Shown: positions 6,478 to 13,650 of the stretch, one piece after another | Layout: every line of letters starts with the position of its first letter | Position numbering within the stretch: position 1 is the stretch's first letter | Assembly (NCBI GenBank): GCA_031278255.1 | Contig: JAITKU010000073.1 | Span: forward strand, 1-18,042 | From: Eubacteriales Family XIII. Incertae Sedis bacterium | GTDB taxonomy: Bacteria > Bacillota > Clostridia > Peptostreptococcales > Anaerovoracaceae | Direction of reading: 5' to 3' | Length of the DNA stretch: 18,042 nt | Translations under genes and position numbers: made by a program | The notes under the pieces: generated by a model | What the model was told of the DNA's origin: nothing | What the model saw: the letters and a program-made list of their open reading frames with translations, nothing else | Databases searched by the model: none

Positions 6478-7809
6478 ATGAAGCTTACAGATGAGTACAG
6501 AAGCAAATGCGTTTCGGCGGCGGAGGCCGCAAAGCTTGTGCGCAGCGGGGATTGGGTGGAGTTCGCGTGGGGTTCGAGTTCCGCCGACCTGATCGGTGAG
6601 GCGATCGCCGCGCGCATGGAGGAACTCACGGATGTGAATTTTCGCGGAGGCGTGATTTTAAGCCCCTTGACCTTTATCGAAAAGGATCCGGCGGGCGAAC
6701 ACTTCACTTGGAACAGCCTGCACATGAGCGGGTATGAGCGCAAGTTGGCGCAGAAAGGCATGGCCTATTACACGCCCATCAAGTATTCCGAGGTCCCGCG
6801 CTACATGCGGGAGAATTGCCGGACGGACGTTGTTGCCATTCAGACCGCGCCCATGGACGATTACGGCTATTTCAGCTTCGGCACCTCCGTTTCCCATTAC
6901 GCGGCCTCGATCGACAAGGCCCACAGCGTGATCGTCGAGGTCAACGAGGATATGCCCAAGGTCCACGGCGGTTACGACCACGCGGTCCATATCTCGCGCG
7001 TGGATCGCATCGTGGAGGGCGGCAAGCGCGGCCTCCCCATCCTGCCCTCGGCCGCCCCGTCGGAGATCGACAAGGAGATCGCGCGTTATGTTCTGTCCGA
7101 GATTCCGGACAGGGCCTGCATTCAACTCGGCATCGGCGGTATGCCGAACGCCCTTGGGAAGATGATCGCGGAATCCGATCTGAAAGATTTGGGCATTCAT
7201 ACGGAGATGCTCGTGGACGGCTTTGTGGACATGGTGGAAAACGGCAGGGTGACGGGCATGTACAAGAATTTGGATCGCGGGAGAATGGCCTATTCTTTCG
7301 CCGCCGGGACGCAGAAGCTCTACGATTTCATGCGCGACAACCCGACCGTGGCCGCCTATCCCGTGGATTATACCAATCATCCGTTCATCGCGTCCAAGAT
7401 CGACCGCCTGATCTCCATCAACAGCGCCGTCGAGATCGATCTGGCCGGGCAGGTCTGCTCCGAGAGCGCCGGCCCGAGCATCATCAGCGGCGCGGGCGGA
7501 CAGCTCGATTTCGTGGAGGCCGCCTACAACTCAAAGGAGGGGAAGAGCTTCATCTGCCTGCCCTCCACGTACAAGGACAAGGCGGGCGCTGTGCGCTCCC
7601 GCATCCGGGGCATGTTGACCTTGGGCGCCATCGTCACGGATACGCGGGCGGGCGTTCAATTCGTCGTCACGGAATACGGAAAGGTCAATCTGAAAGGGAT
7701 GTCGTCTTGGCAGCGGGCGGAGGCCTTGATTTCGATCGCGCACCCGGATTTCAGGGACGAGCTGATCGCCGAGGCCAAAGAACTTAAAATATGGAGAAAA
7801 AGAACATAA
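6478..7809 (+). CDS. Acyl-CoA:carboxylate CoA-transferase (butyryl-CoA:acetate / 4-hydroxybutyrate CoA-transferase family)
   Basis: A 443-residue single-chain family I CoA-transferase of the acetyl-CoA hydrolase/transferase group that includes But, Cat1 and AbfT. The N-terminal half (about 1-190) and C-terminal half (about 200-430) are the two repeated Rossmann-like domains. Motifs seen: QLGIGGMPNAL, GIHTEM with the likely catalytic glutamate E243 (the position of E238 in 4-hydroxybutyrate CoA-transferase), and the CoA-binding loop SGAGGQLDF. These enzymes swap CoA between a short acyl-CoA and acetate through a glutamyl-CoA intermediate. Here it would release butyrate from butyryl-CoA and yield acetyl-CoA, a route to ATP. 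It could alternatively activate glutarate. The start is the ATG at 6478 with AGAGAGGTG before it. Confidence 0.88.
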   Translation: MKLTDEYRSKCVSAAEAAKLVRSGDWVEFAWGSSSADLIGEAIAARMEELTDVNFRGGVILSPLTFIEKDPAGEHFTWNSLHMSGYERKLAQKGMAYYTPIKYSEVPRYMRENCRTDVVAIQTAPMDDYGYFSFGTSVSHYAASIDKAHSVIVEVNEDMPKVHGGYDHAVHISRVDRIVEGGKRGLPILPSAAPSEIDKEIARYVLSEIPDRACIQLGIGGMPNALGKMIAESDLKDLGIHTEMLVDGFVDMVENGRVTGMYKNLDRGRMAYSFAAGTQKLYDFMRDNPTVAAYPVDYTNHPFIASKIDRLISINSAVEIDLAGQVCSESAGPSIISGAGGQLDFVEAAYNSKEGKSFICLPSTYKDKAGAVRSRIRGMLTLGAIVTDTRAGVQFVVTEYGKVNLKGMSSWQRAEALISIAHPDFRDELIAEAKELKIWRKRT

Positions 7810-7853
7810 TTTACAATTCAAAGTGTGCGGGGGTCGCGCAAAACTGTAGGGAA

Positions 7854-7887
7854 AAATCCACACATATGTACGGAAATCCATACACAT
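7854..7887. promoter_or_regulatory. Paired AAATCCA-CACAT direct repeats, with a distant inverted copy: operator candidate
   Basis: AAATCCACACAT at 7854-7865 and AAATCCATACACAT at 7874-7887 are near copies whose starts are 20 bases apart, about two helical turns. An inverted partner, ATGTGTATG (7982-7990), lies about 95 bases downstream in the spacer of the candidate promoter at 7978-8006. Repeated half-sites on the same helix face plus a copy inside a promoter are what a regulator-binding region looks like. No regulator gene is present to support it. Confidence 0.35.
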
Positions 7888-7977
7888 TTTTGTCGGCGCG
7901 CGGCGTACGGTCGCTTCGTTTCGCGCGGCGGCGCGCCTCGGACGGTCCGCGCGGGCCGTTCCTGTCCGGCATGATTC

Positions 7978-8006
7978 TTGCATGTGTATGCGGTGTTAGG
8001 TATTAT
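7978..8006 (+). promoter_or_regulatory. Candidate sigma-70 promoter for the biotin carrier / acyl-CoA dehydrogenase unit
   Basis: TTGCAT (7978-7983), a spacer of exactly 17 bases, then TATTAT (8001-8006). The -10 box matches TATAAT in five of six positions; the -35 box has TTG but otherwise deviates from TTGACA. Transcription would start near 8013 and give a leader of about 65 bases before the biotin carrier start at 8080. It sits in the longest gene-free gap of the + strand set (7810-8079), which otherwise shows only GC-rich repeats (including a hairpin at 7942-7959). Confidence 0.45.
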
Positions 8007-8079
8007 TTTGGCGGAAGGGCACGGAGGTTTCGATTTCCCGCCCTTTCGATAAGCGAAAACAAATTGGGAGGTATTGAAA

Positions 8080-8289
8080 ATGGCGGATTTGGTAAGCACG
8101 ATAGCGGGAAAGATCAAGGAGATCAACATCAAGGTGGGGCAGATGGTTACAGAGGACGACGAGGCTTTCATCATCGAGGCGATGAAGATGGAGAACGTCG
8201 TATACGGCGAGGCCGGCGTTGTGAAAGAGATCGCGGTGAATGTGGGCGATTCGGTCGAGGAGAACGATGTACTCGCGATTATCGAGTGA
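8080..8289 (+). CDS. gcdC: Free-standing minimal biotin carrier protein, probable Gcd gamma-subunit biotin domain
   Basis: A 69-residue biotinyl domain and nothing else. The biotinylation motif EAMKME is complete, with the target lysine K36 midway along the chain. Flanking glycines (G10, G20, G46 region and a final GD turn) fit the two-halved flattened beta barrel. It lacks the Ala/Pro-rich linker and N-terminal segment of the usual glutaconyl-CoA or methylmalonyl-CoA decarboxylase gamma subunit. The start is the ATG at 8080 with GGAGG eight bases before it. It is the only biotin acceptor in the window, so it most likely carries CO2 from GcdA to GcdB even though those genes lie more than 5 kb downstream. 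A role with another biotin enzyme elsewhere in the genome cannot be excluded. Confidence 0.85.
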   Translation: MADLVSTIAGKIKEINIKVGQMVTEDDEAFIIEAMKMENVVYGEAGVVKEIAVNVGDSVEENDVLAIIE

Positions 8290-8346
8290 TCAATGAATGT
8301 AACAGCGGGGTCCTTGCGGTAAGCAACGGCGAAAGGAGACGGAGAA

Positions 8347-9504
8347 ATGGATTTTGGCTTGACCGAAGAACAACAGATGGTGCAGGACATGGCCCGGAGT
8401 TTTGCGGAGAAAGAGATCGCTCCGTATGTGGAAGAGGATGAAGAGAACCACTACTATCGGCGGGAGATACTGACGAAGATGGGCGAACTGGACCTGCTCG
8501 GCTGGAGTATACCGGAGGAGTACGGCGGGAACGGCATGGGCTGGCCGGAGGCGGTGACGGCGTTGTACGAGATTGCGAAGGTGCATACGGCGTGGCGGCT
8601 GTCCATCAGCGGAAACTGCTGGGGCCCCGCGATGACGATCAACGAATGGGGCACGGAAGAACAGAAAGCGAAGTACATACCGCCCTTGGTGCGCGGGGAG
8701 GCGGTGGGCAGCTTCGCGATCACGGAAGCGAACTCGGGTTCGGACGTGGGAAGCATGAAAACCTTTGCGGCGGACAAGGGGGACCACTGGCTCTTGAACG
8801 GCTCGAAGATGTGGATATCGGGCGGGCATGTGAGCGACATCGGCCTCGTGTACGCGGTGACGACGGAGGGCGGCGGCGCGCGGGGCCTGTCGTGCTTCAT
8901 CATCGATTACAACAACACGCCGGGCATTACGCGCATACCGATCACAAAGAAAGTGGGCATGTACACGGCGCCGACCTCGGAATTGGTGTTCGAGAACGCG
9001 GTCGTGCCCAAGGAAAACCTGCTGGGTCCCGTGAACAAGGGCTTTCAGATTTGCATGTGGATGCTGAACAATACGCGGATGGGCTGCGCGACGGGTTCCG
9101 CGGCCTTGGCGGCGGCCTGCCTCGAGGGGGCGGTGAACTACGCGAACGAGCGGACGCAGTTCGGGCAGCCGATCGGGAAATTCCAGATGATCCAGCAGCA
9201 GATCGCGGAGATGAAGCTGGAGGACGACGCGGCGAAGTTCCTCGTGTACAGGGCGGCGTGGCTGAAAGAGAACAAGCTGCCGAGCCAGCAGGCGACCTCG
9301 ATGGCGAAGGTGGCGGGCTGCAACGCGGCGGTACACGCGGCGAATACGGCGATGAAAATCTACGGTTCCTACGGCTATTCCACGGAATATCCCTGCGGCC
9401 GGTGGTTGCGCGACGCGAAGCAATTTGAGACGCTGGAGGGCACGTCCAACATCCACATGGGCATCATCGCGGGCATAGAACTCGGTTATCAGCCGAACAG
9501 ATAA
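8347..9504 (+). CDS. Acyl-CoA dehydrogenase 1, candidate non-decarboxylating glutaryl-CoA dehydrogenase
   Basis: A 385-residue FAD enzyme with the full acyl-CoA dehydrogenase fold: helical N-terminus (about 1-115), beta domain with FAITEANSGSD (about 121-131), and helical C-terminus ending in the catalytic-base motif E364-GTSNI. Two positions set it apart from its downstream paralogue. Residue 84 is Arg (W83-R84), the place of the glutaryl-carboxylate-binding Arg94 of human glutaryl-CoA dehydrogenase, where the paralogue has Gly. Residue 363, before the catalytic Glu, is Leu instead of Tyr. In glutaryl-CoA dehydrogenases that Tyr is linked to decarboxylation and is replaced by a hydrophobic residue in the non-decarboxylating enzyme. 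It would oxidise glutaryl-CoA to glutaconyl-CoA, passing electrons to the ETF encoded downstream. The assignment is inferred. The start at 8347 follows AAAGGAGA. Confidence 0.85.
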   Translation: MDFGLTEEQQMVQDMARSFAEKEIAPYVEEDEENHYYRREILTKMGELDLLGWSIPEEYGGNGMGWPEAVTALYEIAKVHTAWRLSISGNCWGPAMTINEWGTEEQKAKYIPPLVRGEAVGSFAITEANSGSDVGSMKTFAADKGDHWLLNGSKMWISGGHVSDIGLVYAVTTEGGGARGLSCFIIDYNNTPGITRIPITKKVGMYTAPTSELVFENAVVPKENLLGPVNKGFQICMWMLNNTRMGCATGSAALAAACLEGAVNYANERTQFGQPIGKFQMIQQQIAEMKLEDDAAKFLVYRAAWLKENKLPSQQATSMAKVAGCNAAVHAANTAMKIYGSYGYSTEYPCGRWLRDAKQFETLEGTSNIHMGIIAGIELGYQPNR

Positions 9505-9552
9505 GGTTTCCGGTCAATTGTAAACGGGTTTTACCCGAAAGGAGCAAAGGAA

Positions 9553-10698
9553 ATGAATTTTGAATTGAGCGAAGATCATGTCATGATGCGCAAGATGGTA
9601 CGCGACTTTGCCGAAGCGAAAGCGGCGCCGGGAACGGAGGAGCGGGACGAGAAGGAAGAATTCCCGATGGAACTTTGGAAAGAGTGCGGGGAACTCGGAC
9701 TGGCGGGCGTCACCTTTCCGGCGGAATACGACGGCGTGGGCGCGGACTACATCTCCTACGCGATCACGGTGGAGGAACTCTCCCGCGTGGACGCCGCGCT
9801 GGGCGTCACGATCTCCGCGCATTCCAGCCTCTGCGCGAATCCGATCTACCTGTTCGGAACGGAGGAGCAGAAGAAGAAGTACCTGCCCGATCTGGCCACG
9901 GGGCAGAAGATGGGCGCTTTCGGATTGACGGAATCCATGGCCGGCTCCGACGCGTCGGGTACGCGCACGACGGCGGTGCGCGACGGCGATTTCTATGTGA
10001 TCAACGGTTCCAAGGTATTCATCACAAACGGTTACTACGCGGACACCTACGTGATCACGGCGCAGATGGACAAGAGCAAGGGCAACAAGGGGATCGCGGC
10101 CTTTATACTGGAAAAGGGCACGCCGGGCTTCACTTTCGGCAAGAAAGAGAAGAAGATGGGTATCCGCGCGTCGGCGACCTACGAACTGGTCTTTGAGAAC
10201 GTGCGCATACCGGCGGAAAACCTGCTGGGCGCGGAGGGACAGGGCTTCAAGATCGCCATGACCACGCTCGACTACGGGCGGATCGGTATCGCGTCGCAGG
10301 CTCTGGGTATCGCGCAGGGGGCCTACGAGCAGGCGCTGAAATACGCAAAGGAACGGGAACAGTTCGGCAAACCCATCTCGGCGCTGCAGGCGATCCAGTT
10401 CAAGCTGGCGGATATGGCGCTTTCGATCGAGGCGGCGCGGTTGCTCGTCTATCAGGCCGCTTTCATCGCGAGCGAACACAAGGTTCCGGTATCGAAGTAC
10501 GCGGCGATGGCCAAGGTGTTTGCCGCGGAAACGGCGAACAAGGTGACTACGCAGGCGGTGCAGATCTTGGGCGGATACGGCTACACGCGCGATTATCCGG
10601 TGGAGCGCATGATGCGCGACGCCAAGATCACGGAGATTTACGAGGGCACGAGCGAGATACAGCGCGTCGTCATTGCCGCGAACATTCTCAAGGATTGA
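9553..10698 (+). CDS. bcd: Acyl-CoA dehydrogenase 2, probable butyryl-CoA dehydrogenase
   Basis: A 381-residue acyl-CoA dehydrogenase of the short-chain (Bcd) type. Seen: FGLTESMAGSDASG in the FAD-binding region, EREQFGKPISALQAIQFKLA, ILGGYGYTRDYPVERMMRD, and the catalytic base E364 preceded by Tyr in IYEGTSEIQ. Residue 84 is Gly, so no acyl-carboxylate-binding Arg is present, as expected for a monocarboxylic substrate. In this locus it would reduce crotonyl-CoA from the decarboxylase to butyryl-CoA with electrons from EtfAB. It starts 48 bases after the preceding dehydrogenase, with GAAAGGAGCAAAGGA before the ATG and a small hairpin (9525-9537) in the gap, and is followed closely by etfB. 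Reversal (butyryl-CoA oxidation) is possible in a syntroph. Confidence 0.87.
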   Translation: MNFELSEDHVMMRKMVRDFAEAKAAPGTEERDEKEEFPMELWKECGELGLAGVTFPAEYDGVGADYISYAITVEELSRVDAALGVTISAHSSLCANPIYLFGTEEQKKKYLPDLATGQKMGAFGLTESMAGSDASGTRTTAVRDGDFYVINGSKVFITNGYYADTYVITAQMDKSKGNKGIAAFILEKGTPGFTFGKKEKKMGIRASATYELVFENVRIPAENLLGAEGQGFKIAMTTLDYGRIGIASQALGIAQGAYEQALKYAKEREQFGKPISALQAIQFKLADMALSIEAARLLVYQAAFIASEHKVPVSKYAAMAKVFAAETANKVTTQAVQILGGYGYTRDYPVERMMRDAKITEIYEGTSEIQRVVIAANILKD

Positions 10699-10736
10699 GG
10701 AGCTGTTGCGGGTTACGAAAAAAGGAGGAATACGGA

Positions 10737-11510
10737 ATGAATATTGTCGTCAGCATCAAACAGACTTTCGATACGGAAGCCAAGATCGTATTGGACGGCA
10801 AGGGCGGCATCGACGGGACCGGCGTAAATCTGGTTATCAATCCCTATGACGAGTTTGCCATCGAGGAGGCGCTGAAGCTGAAAGAGAAATTCGGGGGCGA
10901 GGTGACGGTCGTCAGCGTGGGGGGCGAAAAGGCGGAGACCGCCGTGCGCACGGCGTTGGCGATGGGCTGCGACAAGGCCGTGCGGATCGACGATCCCGCC
11001 CTTTTGGGCGCGGATGAGTGGGCCGTCGCCGAGGCGCTCGCGAAAGCCGTTTCCGATCTGCCCTACGACATCGTCCTCGCGGGGCGTATCGCCGTCGACG
11101 ACGGGTCGGGGCAGGTGGCGGTCCGCGTGGCGGACGCGCTCGGGATCCCGTCCGTCAGCAGCATACTCAAGCTGGAGATCGAGGGGGACACGGCGAGCGT
11201 CACGCGCGAGATAGACGGGGGTACGGAACGGATCGAGGTCAAACTCCCCGCGCTTCTGACGGCGCAGAAAGGCCTAAACGAGCCGCGCCTGCCGAGCATG
11301 AAAGGGATCATGGGCGCGAAGAAAAAGGAAATCAAGGTGCTGGGTCTCGCGGACCTCGGGCTTTCCGCCGAGGAGACCGCGCCCAAGATGAACGCGCCGA
11401 TATTCAGTCTGCCGAGTCCGCGCAAGGGCGGAAAGGTGGTTCCCGGCGAAGCGGCCGAGGCGGCGCACGAATTGGCGCGCTTGCTGCGCGAAGAGGCAAA
11501 GGCTGTATAG
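10737..11510 (+). CDS. etfB: Electron transfer flavoprotein beta subunit
   Basis: A 257-residue EtfB. The N-terminus (NIVVSIKQTFD) and the nucleotide-binding segment AGRIAVDDGSGQVA (from about residue 115) are typical, as is the KLPALLTAQKGLNEPRLPSMKGI stretch in the C-terminal half, which corresponds to the EtfB recognition region that docks on acyl-CoA dehydrogenases. The start is the ATG at 10737, preceded by AAAGGAGG. An in-frame extension to 10695 has no ribosome site and overlaps the bcd stop. It pairs with etfA directly downstream and with the two acyl-CoA dehydrogenases upstream. Whether this ETF bifurcates electrons (NADH to crotonyl-CoA and ferredoxin) or simply shuttles them between the two dehydrogenases cannot be read here. 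Confidence 0.93.
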   Translation: MNIVVSIKQTFDTEAKIVLDGKGGIDGTGVNLVINPYDEFAIEEALKLKEKFGGEVTVVSVGGEKAETAVRTALAMGCDKAVRIDDPALLGADEWAVAEALAKAVSDLPYDIVLAGRIAVDDGSGQVAVRVADALGIPSVSSILKLEIEGDTASVTREIDGGTERIEVKLPALLTAQKGLNEPRLPSMKGIMGAKKKEIKVLGLADLGLSAEETAPKMNAPIFSLPSPRKGGKVVPGEAAEAAHELARLLREEAKAV

Positions 11511-11532
11511 CGGAGGAGAGGAGAGGATCGAT

Positions 11533-12516
11533 ATGGCAAAGGGAATTTGGATTATTGTCGAGCAGAGCAAATCGGAGATACGCAAGGTTTCTTTGGAACT
11601 TTTGAGCAAGGCGCGGAGCATTGCGGACGAGACCGGCGAACCTCTCGTTGCGGTGATCGCGGGCAGCGGCGTGGCGGATGCGGCCGCAAAGGTCGTGCCC
11701 TACGGCGCGGACAAGGTGATCCTCATCGACGATGAAAGGCTCAAGGACTACACGACGGGCGCCTACACCTCCGTGCTGAACAAGCTGATCCGACGGGAAG
11801 AGCCGCAGGCCGTCCTGCTCGGCAACACGGCCGTCGGCAAGGACCTCGCGCCGCGCCTCGCGCAGCGTCTCGGTGTGGGCATGGCATCCGACTGTACGGG
11901 CATGGAAGCGGACGACGCGGCCTTTCTCCGTTTCAAACGGCCCATTTACGGCGGGAAAGCCTTTGCCGAGGTCACGGCGAACGCGCGGCCCGTATTGGCG
12001 ACGATCCGCCCGAACACCTTCCCGCTCGCGGCACAGGACGCGTCGCGGCAGGCTGTGATCGTAAATGAAACGGCGGACATCGACGCGGCCGATCTCAAAG
12101 CGATCGTGAAAGAGGTGGCGCTCGCGGTTTCGGCGCGTCCGGAGTTGATCGAGGCCGACATCATCATATCCGGGGGGCGCGGCATGAAAGGCCCCGAGAA
12201 TTACAAGATATTGGAGGAATGCGCGGATGTGATCGGCGCGGCGGTGGGCGCGTCGCGCGCGGCGGTGGACGCGGGCTGGATCGAACAGAAATTCCAGGTG
12301 GGGCAGACCGGCAAGACCGTTTCGCCCACGCTCTACATCGCCTGCGGCATCTCGGGCGCGATACAGCACTTGGCGGGCATGGGTTCCTCAAAGGTTATCG
12401 TGGCGATCAACAAGGACCCGGAGGCCAATATCTTCACGCTGGCGGATTACGGCATCGTCGGAGATCTCTTCGAGGTCGTGCCGCTTTTGACGGAGGAATT
12501 CAAAAAACTCGCCTAG
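11533..12516 (+). CDS. etfA: Electron transfer flavoprotein alpha subunit
   Basis: A 327-residue EtfA. The N-terminal domain (about 1-190) is followed by the FAD domain with SGGRGM (R216) and the flavin-binding run GQTGKTVSP (257-265) and GISGAIQHLAGM. The end, ADYGIVGDLFEVVPLL, is the usual closing helix region. It lies 22 bases after etfB with GGAGAGGAGAGGA before the ATG at 11533. With EtfB it forms the FAD/AMP (or two-FAD) heterodimer that accepts electrons from acyl-CoA dehydrogenases. No ferredoxin-like domain, Rnf or other electron acceptor gene lies next to it, in keeping with a local role between the two dehydrogenases of this unit. Confidence 0.94.
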   Translation: MAKGIWIIVEQSKSEIRKVSLELLSKARSIADETGEPLVAVIAGSGVADAAAKVVPYGADKVILIDDERLKDYTTGAYTSVLNKLIRREEPQAVLLGNTAVGKDLAPRLAQRLGVGMASDCTGMEADDAAFLRFKRPIYGGKAFAEVTANARPVLATIRPNTFPLAAQDASRQAVIVNETADIDAADLKAIVKEVALAVSARPELIEADIIISGGRGMKGPENYKILEECADVIGAAVGASRAAVDAGWIEQKFQVGQTGKTVSPTLYIACGISGAIQHLAGMGSSKVIVAINKDPEANIFTLADYGIVGDLFEVVPLLTEEFKKLA

Positions 12517-12561
12517 CGCGCCGCGCCGCCGTGCGGCGGAAACTTTCGTGAAACGCAAAGG

Positions 12562-12586
12562 CCCCTCCGCCTTACAGGCGGAGGGG
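12562..12586 (+). other. Strong intercistronic hairpin between etfA and the Cys-rich protein gene
   Basis: A perfect 10-bp stem (12562-12571 with 12577-12586) with loop TTACA. The sequence before it is A-rich (GCAAAGG). No T-run follows, so it is more likely a transcript-stabilising or processing element than a full terminator. A weaker hairpin (CGGAC...GTCCG near 12614-12629) follows in the same 162-base gap. I see no convincing promoter in the gap. Confidence 0.45.
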
Positions 12587-12678
12587 AGGGTGACCTGCGG
12601 CCCTCGTTCAAATCGGACGGCAATGTCCGTGTTTCAAGACGGGGGACCCGCGGCGTCTGTTCAAAAGAGGAGTGGATT

Positions 12679-13416
12679 ATGGGACAACAAGAGCTTGCTC
12701 AATTGAGCAAGGAGGAACTCGCGGGCCTGGCCGTCGATCTGTTGCACAGGACGGTGGTACACCACGTGTTCTGGTTCAAGGAAGCGGAACATCAGATGGG
12801 CTTTGAAAAAGCCCTGGAGATCATGGACGCGGCCTATGAGAAGAGCCGCGGCATACAGTTGAAGCGTCTGGGCAAGTTGCTGGATTTCCGGCTTGTGGAC
12901 GGGATTCCGGAGCCTCTGCTGTCCCTGCCCAAGGAGAAGCTTGCGGCGCTGATCGAGGGCCTGAGCGTGAACTGGCTGGCGGGGGACGGCGTTTGGTTTC
13001 AGGCCGTGGAATCGAAATACGGTATGCTCGACGCAAAGCGTTGCAACGACTCCTGCTGGGCGTGGTTTTCGCCCTTTGAGGCTTGGTCGATCAAGCGCAT
13101 TTTAGGTCTGCCCGCGCGGGCGGGCATAGAGGGCCTCAAGAAAGCGCTCGCCCTGCGCCTGTACGCGCATATCAACGAGCAGTCCGTCATAGACGAGGGC
13201 CCGGATCGCATCCTGTTTCGCATGAACGATTGCCGCGTGCAGGCCGCGCGGAAGAACAAGGGAATGGAGGATTACCCCTGTAAATCGGCCGGCTTGGTGG
13301 AGTATACGCGTTTTGCGCAGACGATCGATCCCGGGATCGAAACCGAGTGCGTGGGCTGCCCTCCGGACGCGCATCCGGACGAGTGGTTCTGCGCTTGGCG
13401 CTTCAGTTTGGCCTGA
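12679..13416 (+). CDS. Cys-rich conserved protein of unknown function (DUF6125-like)
   Basis: A 245-residue soluble protein with no signal peptide or membrane span. It resembles an uncharacterised family (DUF6125-like, sometimes annotated near L-2-amino-thiazoline-4-carboxylic acid hydrolase) found in anaerobes; I recall it only by pattern and cannot confirm it. The N-terminal half (1-110) is helical and charged. The C-terminal half carries seven cysteines: C122 and C126 (CNDSC), C185 (NDC), C201 (YPC), C224 and C227 (ECVGCPPD) and C238 (FCAW). Such spacing suggests a metal, Fe-S or thiol site. It starts at 12679 after AAGAGGAG, 162 bases after etfA, and precedes the decarboxylase subunit genes. 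Placement suggests a role tied to the redox or decarboxylase steps, but none is known to me. Confidence 0.7.
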   Translation: MGQQELAQLSKEELAGLAVDLLHRTVVHHVFWFKEAEHQMGFEKALEIMDAAYEKSRGIQLKRLGKLLDFRLVDGIPEPLLSLPKEKLAALIEGLSVNWLAGDGVWFQAVESKYGMLDAKRCNDSCWAWFSPFEAWSIKRILGLPARAGIEGLKKALALRLYAHINEQSVIDEGPDRILFRMNDCRVQAARKNKGMEDYPCKSAGLVEYTRFAQTIDPGIETECVGCPPDAHPDEWFCAWRFSLA

Positions 13417-13432
13417 GCGCGGAAGATGGACC

Positions 13433-13472
13433 CGCATCCGCCGCGCGCGGGAACGGACCCTCGGCGGATGCG
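13433..13472 (+). other. Long intercistronic hairpin before the small membrane protein gene
   Basis: CGCATCCGCCG (13433-13443) pairs perfectly over 11 bp with CGGCGGATGCG (13462-13472), leaving an 18-base loop. It begins 16 bases after the stop of the Cys-rich protein. No T-run follows. Confidence 0.45.
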
Positions 13473-13476
13473 CGGC

Positions 13477-13498
13477 GTCGGCGTGCCGATACGCCGAC
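13477..13498 (+). other. Second intercistronic hairpin, directly after the first
   Basis: GTCGGCGT (13477-13484) pairs with ACGCCGAC (13491-13498) around the loop GCCGAT. It lies between the larger hairpin (13433-13472) and the AAAGGAG site of the 32-codon gene. Tandem hairpins of this kind can set mRNA processing or stability boundaries; neither carries a T-run. Confidence 0.42.
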
Positions 13499-13537
13499 AC
13501 ACCGATATGCCCGAACACCGGGACAAAGGAGAAGAAT

Positions 13538-13636
13538 ATGTTTACGTTAAGCCCGATAACTCTGATTGCGGCGGCGCTGATCGCCGCGGTTATCGTTGTC
13601 GTTTTTATTATCAATATAAGGAATGAGTTGAAGTGA
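13538..13636 (+). CDS. 32-residue single-span membrane microprotein, possible Gcd accessory subunit
   Basis: A 32-codon frame starting at ATG 13538, six bases or so after AAAGGAGAAG, and ending at TGA 13634-13636. The peptide is one hydrophobic helix (residues about 5-26, rich in Ala, Ile and Val) with a short charged tail, RNELK. A good ribosome site, a clean transmembrane helix and its place among decarboxylase genes support a real gene. Sodium-pump decarboxylases carry small single-span subunits (delta/OadG-like, and the roughly 55-residue epsilon of Veillonella methylmalonyl-CoA decarboxylase). By position this is a candidate for such a subunit. At this length homology cannot be judged by eye. 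Confidence 0.6.
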   Translation: MFTLSPITLIAAALIAAVIVVVFIINIRNELK

Positions 13637-13650
13637 CGGCGGCAATGACA

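Noticed and set aside
8007..8079. Riboswitch in the leader of the biotin carrier gene
   Set aside because: The leader is short, and its imperfect stem (GGCGG near 8010 with CCGCC, and AAGGGC with GCCCTT) does not match any riboswitch class I can recognise.
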